DNA from: Pelargonium tetragonum
Lineage: Eukaryota; Streptophyta; Magnoliopsida; Geraniales; Geraniaceae
DNA length: 64,000 nt
Assembly: GCA_036897445.1 (NCBI GenBank)
Contig: JAYMTL010000095.1
Location: 1 to 64,000 of the forward strand
Reading direction: 5' to 3'
In this document: positions 60,661-64,000 of the stretch, piece by piece
How positions within the stretch are numbered: position 1 is the first letter of the stretch
Layout of the letters: each line of letters opens with the position of its first letter
The notes under the pieces: generated by a model
Seen by the model: the letters and a program-made list of their open reading frames with translations, nothing else
What the model was told of the DNA's origin: nothing
Databases searched by the model: none
Position numbers and translations under genes: made by a program

Positions 60661-61430
60661 TATTGAGAGGAACTGATACTTACACTGGCTTATTTGACCT
60701 AACTGACCTACTTCATTTTTCAGCTTCATACTCTATCTAAATCGATACCTGTAGCTTTGTTTTCGTTTTCTTAAGAGCTTTCTTTATCTGCGATACTAAC
60801 TAATAGTTACCTTCGCAATATCTTTCTTTCTGCGGCCTTGGGTTACTGTACTCGTCTTTTTTATTCATACCCACCCTATTTTACTTTTACTCTTCATATA
60901 AATAGAACCTTGACTTGCTAGAGCTATGCCTGTACCTTTCTTAATTGCATTACCTAGATTCTTCCTAGACCTTGATTCTTACTTACTTGAGCTAGCCGGC
61001 TTAACGGATGCTACTTACCTTGCTTGTTCGGATTCTTATAAGACTTGTACTCTTTTGGAACTCTGTACTCTCTTTTTATATTCTTAGTAGACTTGATAGG
61101 AGCAGAGGTAGAGGTAGCCGCTATAAGAGCTTTAGGAGCGGTACCTATCTTCTAAAGGGGGAGGTTAGTGCGTATGGGAAGTAGGCTTATTATATGTCCT
61201 TGTTGCAGTAGTAGTATGTATAGAGATAGTAAGTAGGGGAAGCATATAAGCTAGTCAGTCTTCCTTGTAGCTCTGAGAAGTCATAGTCTAGTTTTTAGGT
61301 AGTTATAGTCTTCCTAGGTATACCCCTCTTGTGTTATGGAGTTTCTCTTTGTAGAGGATAGAGACCTAATACATGATAGTCTCTATGTAACCGACTCAAC
61401 CTCTTAGGAGGTTTTAGTATTGTAAGTTTT
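60660..61430 (-). repeat. R1 minus array, long unit
   Basis: Two leader-like tracts (60675-60715 and 60985-61030) precede one core at 61387-61415 (GTAACCGACTCAACCTCTTA then GGAGGTT). A core seems to have been lost between them, since the gap to the previous core is about 770 bases. The core has a 6-bp AACCTC/GAGGTT stem with a 4-base loop. Confidence 0.6.
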
Positions 61431-61936
61431 TATCATTGAGGGTATATTAGTACACACCAGCAGATGCAGCTTCTGACTTTCTTTCTTATACTTAGACTTC
61501 GTTTTCTTTGGGTTTAAGCTGGCTTAACTGACTTGCTTGTTCTTTCTACTTCATACTCTAACTCTCAATCCGTATCTTAGTTTTATGAGGGGTTTTCGTT
61601 TTCTTCTTCAAAGCTATGCCTGTATTCTTTACTTTAGTTCTTGTATTCTGTGTTTTAGCTTTCTTATGATTTTTTTTTAGAAGAGGCAGAGGAAGTGAGA
61701 GACACTATCGAAGCTATAGGAACAGGAGCTATAGAGAGAGACATAGCAATAGTAAGACCTATACCTGCCTTACAGGGGACTAAATAAGAGGGCTAATAAT
61801 ATAGGAAGGAAGATAGGGTAGCGGGTTTCTTATAGATAGATCCTTGTTCTTGATAGGGGATCTTCTTCCCTGTCATACGTAGCTTCTTAATAAGGAAGGT
61901 ATGACCCTAGCGCATGATAGTATCCCTGTTACTGAC
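61430..61936 (-). repeat. R1 minus array, last unit, cut at the core
   Basis: A leader with TTAAGCTGGCTTAACTGACT (61506-61525) and a tail with CTTCTTAATAAGGAAGGTAT run into GATAGTATCCCTGTTACTGA at 61916-61935. That is the same approach as the core at 60606-60626, but the core is not completed on this strand. The sequence switches to a + copy. Confidence 0.65.
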
Positions 61937-61964
61937 TAAACTCAAAAGTTGACTCGGTAGGGAT
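61921..61964. repeat. Inverted-repeat switch point between R1 minus and plus
   Basis: Left arm TATCCCT (61921-61927) faces AGGGAT (61959-61964). Inside, TACTGAC faces GACTCGGTA imperfectly, with TAAACTCAAAAGT in the middle. R1 points left on the left side and right on the right side. The + strand changes from G-rich to C-rich here. Confidence 0.65.
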
Positions 61965-62410
61965 GTACGTACTCCCACACTCCCAAGGAAGCCTTGCCTC
62001 TCAATCCTCACATCGCATTGAGGAAATGCACCTTATACAATACATAACATAAAAGAAACCTATACATACCTATATCTATTATCTCTTTCACTCTTGCCTA
62101 ACTAGCTAAACTAATAGGTATTATAAAGTACAGTACTATAATAAGGACTCTGTGACTTCCCCTATGCCCTACGTAGGTATATCTCTGTTATCTCTATCTA
62201 TATAATATAGCTCCTATAACTAATCTAACTAGTAAGTAAGCTAAGTACAAAGACTATCACTCCTACTCATAGGAATACAAGAACTAAAGAAACCAGGAAA
62301 AGAAGTCAAACAAATAAGAATAGAAGAACCAAATTGGGTATTCTAGCGTCAGTCAGTCTACCTAATAACTCTTACCCTTACGCTCCCTCCTTAACCTATA
62401 CTCCTCTCCT
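61937..62410 (+). repeat. R1 copy, plus orientation, from the switch point
   Basis: A half core TAAACTCAAAAGTTGACTCG then GTAGGGATGTACG is followed by a tail with ACTCCCACACTCCCAAGGAA. Further right, an A-rich leader at 62240-62335 with AGAAGTCAAACAAATAAGA leads to TATTCTAGCGTCAGTCAGTC (62339-62358), resembling the TATAGCGTATC subfamily. Two partial units may be joined. Confidence 0.5.
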
Positions 62411-62419
62411 TTTTAAGAA

Positions 62420-63400
62420 AACCTTCTATTAACCTACCTAAATATCTTAACCGGAAGCCTAGGAAAGATATATCCTTGTCAAACCCTAGAAAGAGCAAGC
62501 CGATAATCAAACCCCTTTCATTCTCCTACTTTATAGCATTGGAAACCGAGGAACGGGCTTTAAGCTCCCCAACTCAATGAAATTTCATGCTTTCCAATAA
62601 AAGCTAAGAAAGAGGAAGACAAAGAAACTGGCAACACATAAAGAGCAACGACTTAATACAAAGACAAGCTTTCCTGTAGAAGATAAGAAAAAGGTTTACA
62701 TATCAATATCAATACAAGGATAAATTTTATATCTAGAATTTTATCTGCCGTTGGTATACCGATTAAGGTGTGTTTTGTTCCCTATGTGACCAGGGACCCT
62801 TTTACCGTGTTTATTTGGAGTTTCCTATACACTATTCAGACTATTTACTCTTAAAAACCGGGAAGCCGAGAAGCAAAGGAACGTAAACTAAGTAAACTTA
62901 AAGCAGAGGGAAACTCTCCCCTTTTATTAATAGCAACCGCTGACTGAATAAAGGCTAAAACAAAGGAAGATTCTACTTTTTAGTAGACTTTTTCAAATCC
63001 CACAAGAAGCACTCGGGAGAGCAAAACTCTCATTACCAAGATCAAGAAATCCACTATAAGCACTATAAGTATATTCGTACATTACCCTCTCTAAGCAAAG
63101 ACTTATAAGTTTCATAAAAGGCTGTCGCTAAGAAAAGGGTTTACATTTTAAAGAAAACAATAACAAACTTTCTGGGGTGCCTATTATCCGCCGTTTCCAT
63201 ACAATACTAAGTTAGGTTTCCTATTAGAACTATTTAGCACCCGCTTTTCATCCTTTTCCTTGTTACATCCCTTTAATCAAGTGTAAGAAAATTCCCTTAG
63301 GGTTTTTAGGATTCACTTAGACTTCTAATCTAAGAATACTGGTCAAGCTAAGCCCTCCTCTTATCTGACTAATGAAACTCCTATACTAATATATGTATAT
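62420..63400 (+). repeat. R2 copies in tandem, plus orientation
   Basis: ATTGGAAACCGAGGAACGGG (62537-62556), TTTCCAATAAAAGCTAAGAA (62590-62609), ATCTGCCGTTGGTATACCGA (62743-62762) and CCTATGTGACCAGGGACCCT (62781-62800) make one copy. AAACCGGGAAGCCGAGAAGC (62856-62875), CTGTCGCTAAGAAAAGGG (63122-63139), TATTATCCGCCGTTTCC (63182-63198) and AACTATTTAGCACC (63228-63241) make a second. Matching landmarks (the GCCGTT word) are about 440 bases apart. Confidence 0.55.
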
Positions 63401-64000
63401 ATAAAGTAAGACTCTCTTTTTTGGTAATCCCCTTGCTTTATCCAACTAAGAGGGGAGTTCCTTTTTCTAGATTCTCTTAAGAAATGAGTACAGATTTTTA
63501 GTAAACAAATCAAAAAGTTCTGTTCAAAAAAGGCTAACGAGTCAAGCTAGTTGGGTTCAAATAGGGAGAGCCTGGGAAAGATTAAATAGAAAGGGTCCAA
63601 AAGGGATAGAGCTTCTAGTAGCTAAAGCCCTGTTTTCCGAAGAAATCCAAAGAGTAGAGTACTCTTGAGTGAGCGGGAGAACTTGTTTTTAGGTTTCCCA
63701 GTATTCAAGTAGAAATTTTTTTAAGTGTTTTTCTAAAAAGAAGCCTGTACTAAATATTGATACAGAGTGTAGGTCTAGCTCTAATCTGTCTGAAAGGTTT
63801 TGAATAAGAAAGAGGTAGATTTTCTGGTTTTACCTAGAAATAGAAAGCCATTTTGGGTTTAGATTAGAACCGGAGTTACTGTATTTGAGAATATTCCAAA
63901 GAGTTCTCGTTTTCACCCTAAAATTTTATTGGGAAGCGGGTTAAGAAGAAGGTTTTGCCTCCTCCTATTCCGGATCTTGATCTAGCTAACAGGTTAAAAA
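63400..64000. other. Non-coding window end, G-rich
   Basis: The + strand turns G/T-rich after about 63,450. GGGTTCAAATAGGGAGAG at 63552-63569 is T-arm-like on one side only. No frame or repeat unit was recognised before the window ends. Confidence 0.4.

Overview
This 64 kb window looks essentially gene-free. No open reading frame exceeds 101 codons. For a 64 kb sequence of roughly one-third G+C, chance alone predicts a longest frame of about 100-130 codons, so the frames present are what random stops would leave. No frame resembles a known protein. I saw no rRNA core motif, intact tRNA, CRISPR array, transposase, terminal inverted repeat or telomere-like array.

What the window does hold is a mosaic of old, strongly diverged, dispersed repeats. 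I call the two main families R1 and R2; the names are mine. R1 is a unit of about 450-500 bp. It has a purine-rich leader, a tract with pentamer-like rhythm built on AAGTC/TTAGG-type words, a conserved core (consensus AACCTCCTAAACTTGAAGGT followed by TGACTCGGTAGG), and a tail with CCTTCCTTATCGATAAA. R1 forms head-to-tail arrays on the + strand at 14.6-17.2 kb and 22.4-23.5 kb, and on the - strand at 58.8-61.9 kb. Shorter copies lie at 10.7-11.5 (-), 21.0-21.8 (+), 29.8-30.2 (+), 31.8-33.8 (-), 36.4-37.4 (-), 41.0-41.3 (+) and 61.9-62.4 kb (+). R2 is a longer, looser family on the + strand at 11.6-14.6, 17.3-20.9, 23.75-23.95, 34.6-36.3, 40.4-41.0, 42.5-43.7, 50.0-52.5 and 62.4-63.4 kb. Its landmarks are CCAGTAAAAGCTAATAGAAA, GACCTATTTACCAC, AAAGGACTCCCCAGGAACTC and a tRNA T-arm-like GGGTTCAAATCC element.

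Repeat orientation goes with strand composition. Where R1/R2 point to +, the + strand has C over G; where R1 points to -, it has G/T excess. The clearest switch is at about 61,936, where a - strand R1 copy meets a + strand R1 copy as an inverted repeat and the skew flips. Between these domains lie mixed-composition stretches (1-10.7, 24-29.8, 37.4-40.2, 43.7-49.9, 55-58.3 kb) in which I find no features beyond a few repeat fragments.

Organism: uncertain. About 34% G+C, total lack of genes over 64 kb, decayed tRNA-like pieces and dispersed repeats in both orientations would fit spacer DNA of a very large, gene-poor organelle genome (algal, plant or protist). They would also fit old repeat-rich nuclear DNA, for example of a fungus, since TpA appears more frequent than ApT. 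The sequence alone does not decide. Nothing here supports a working gene system; the repeat architecture is the main content.
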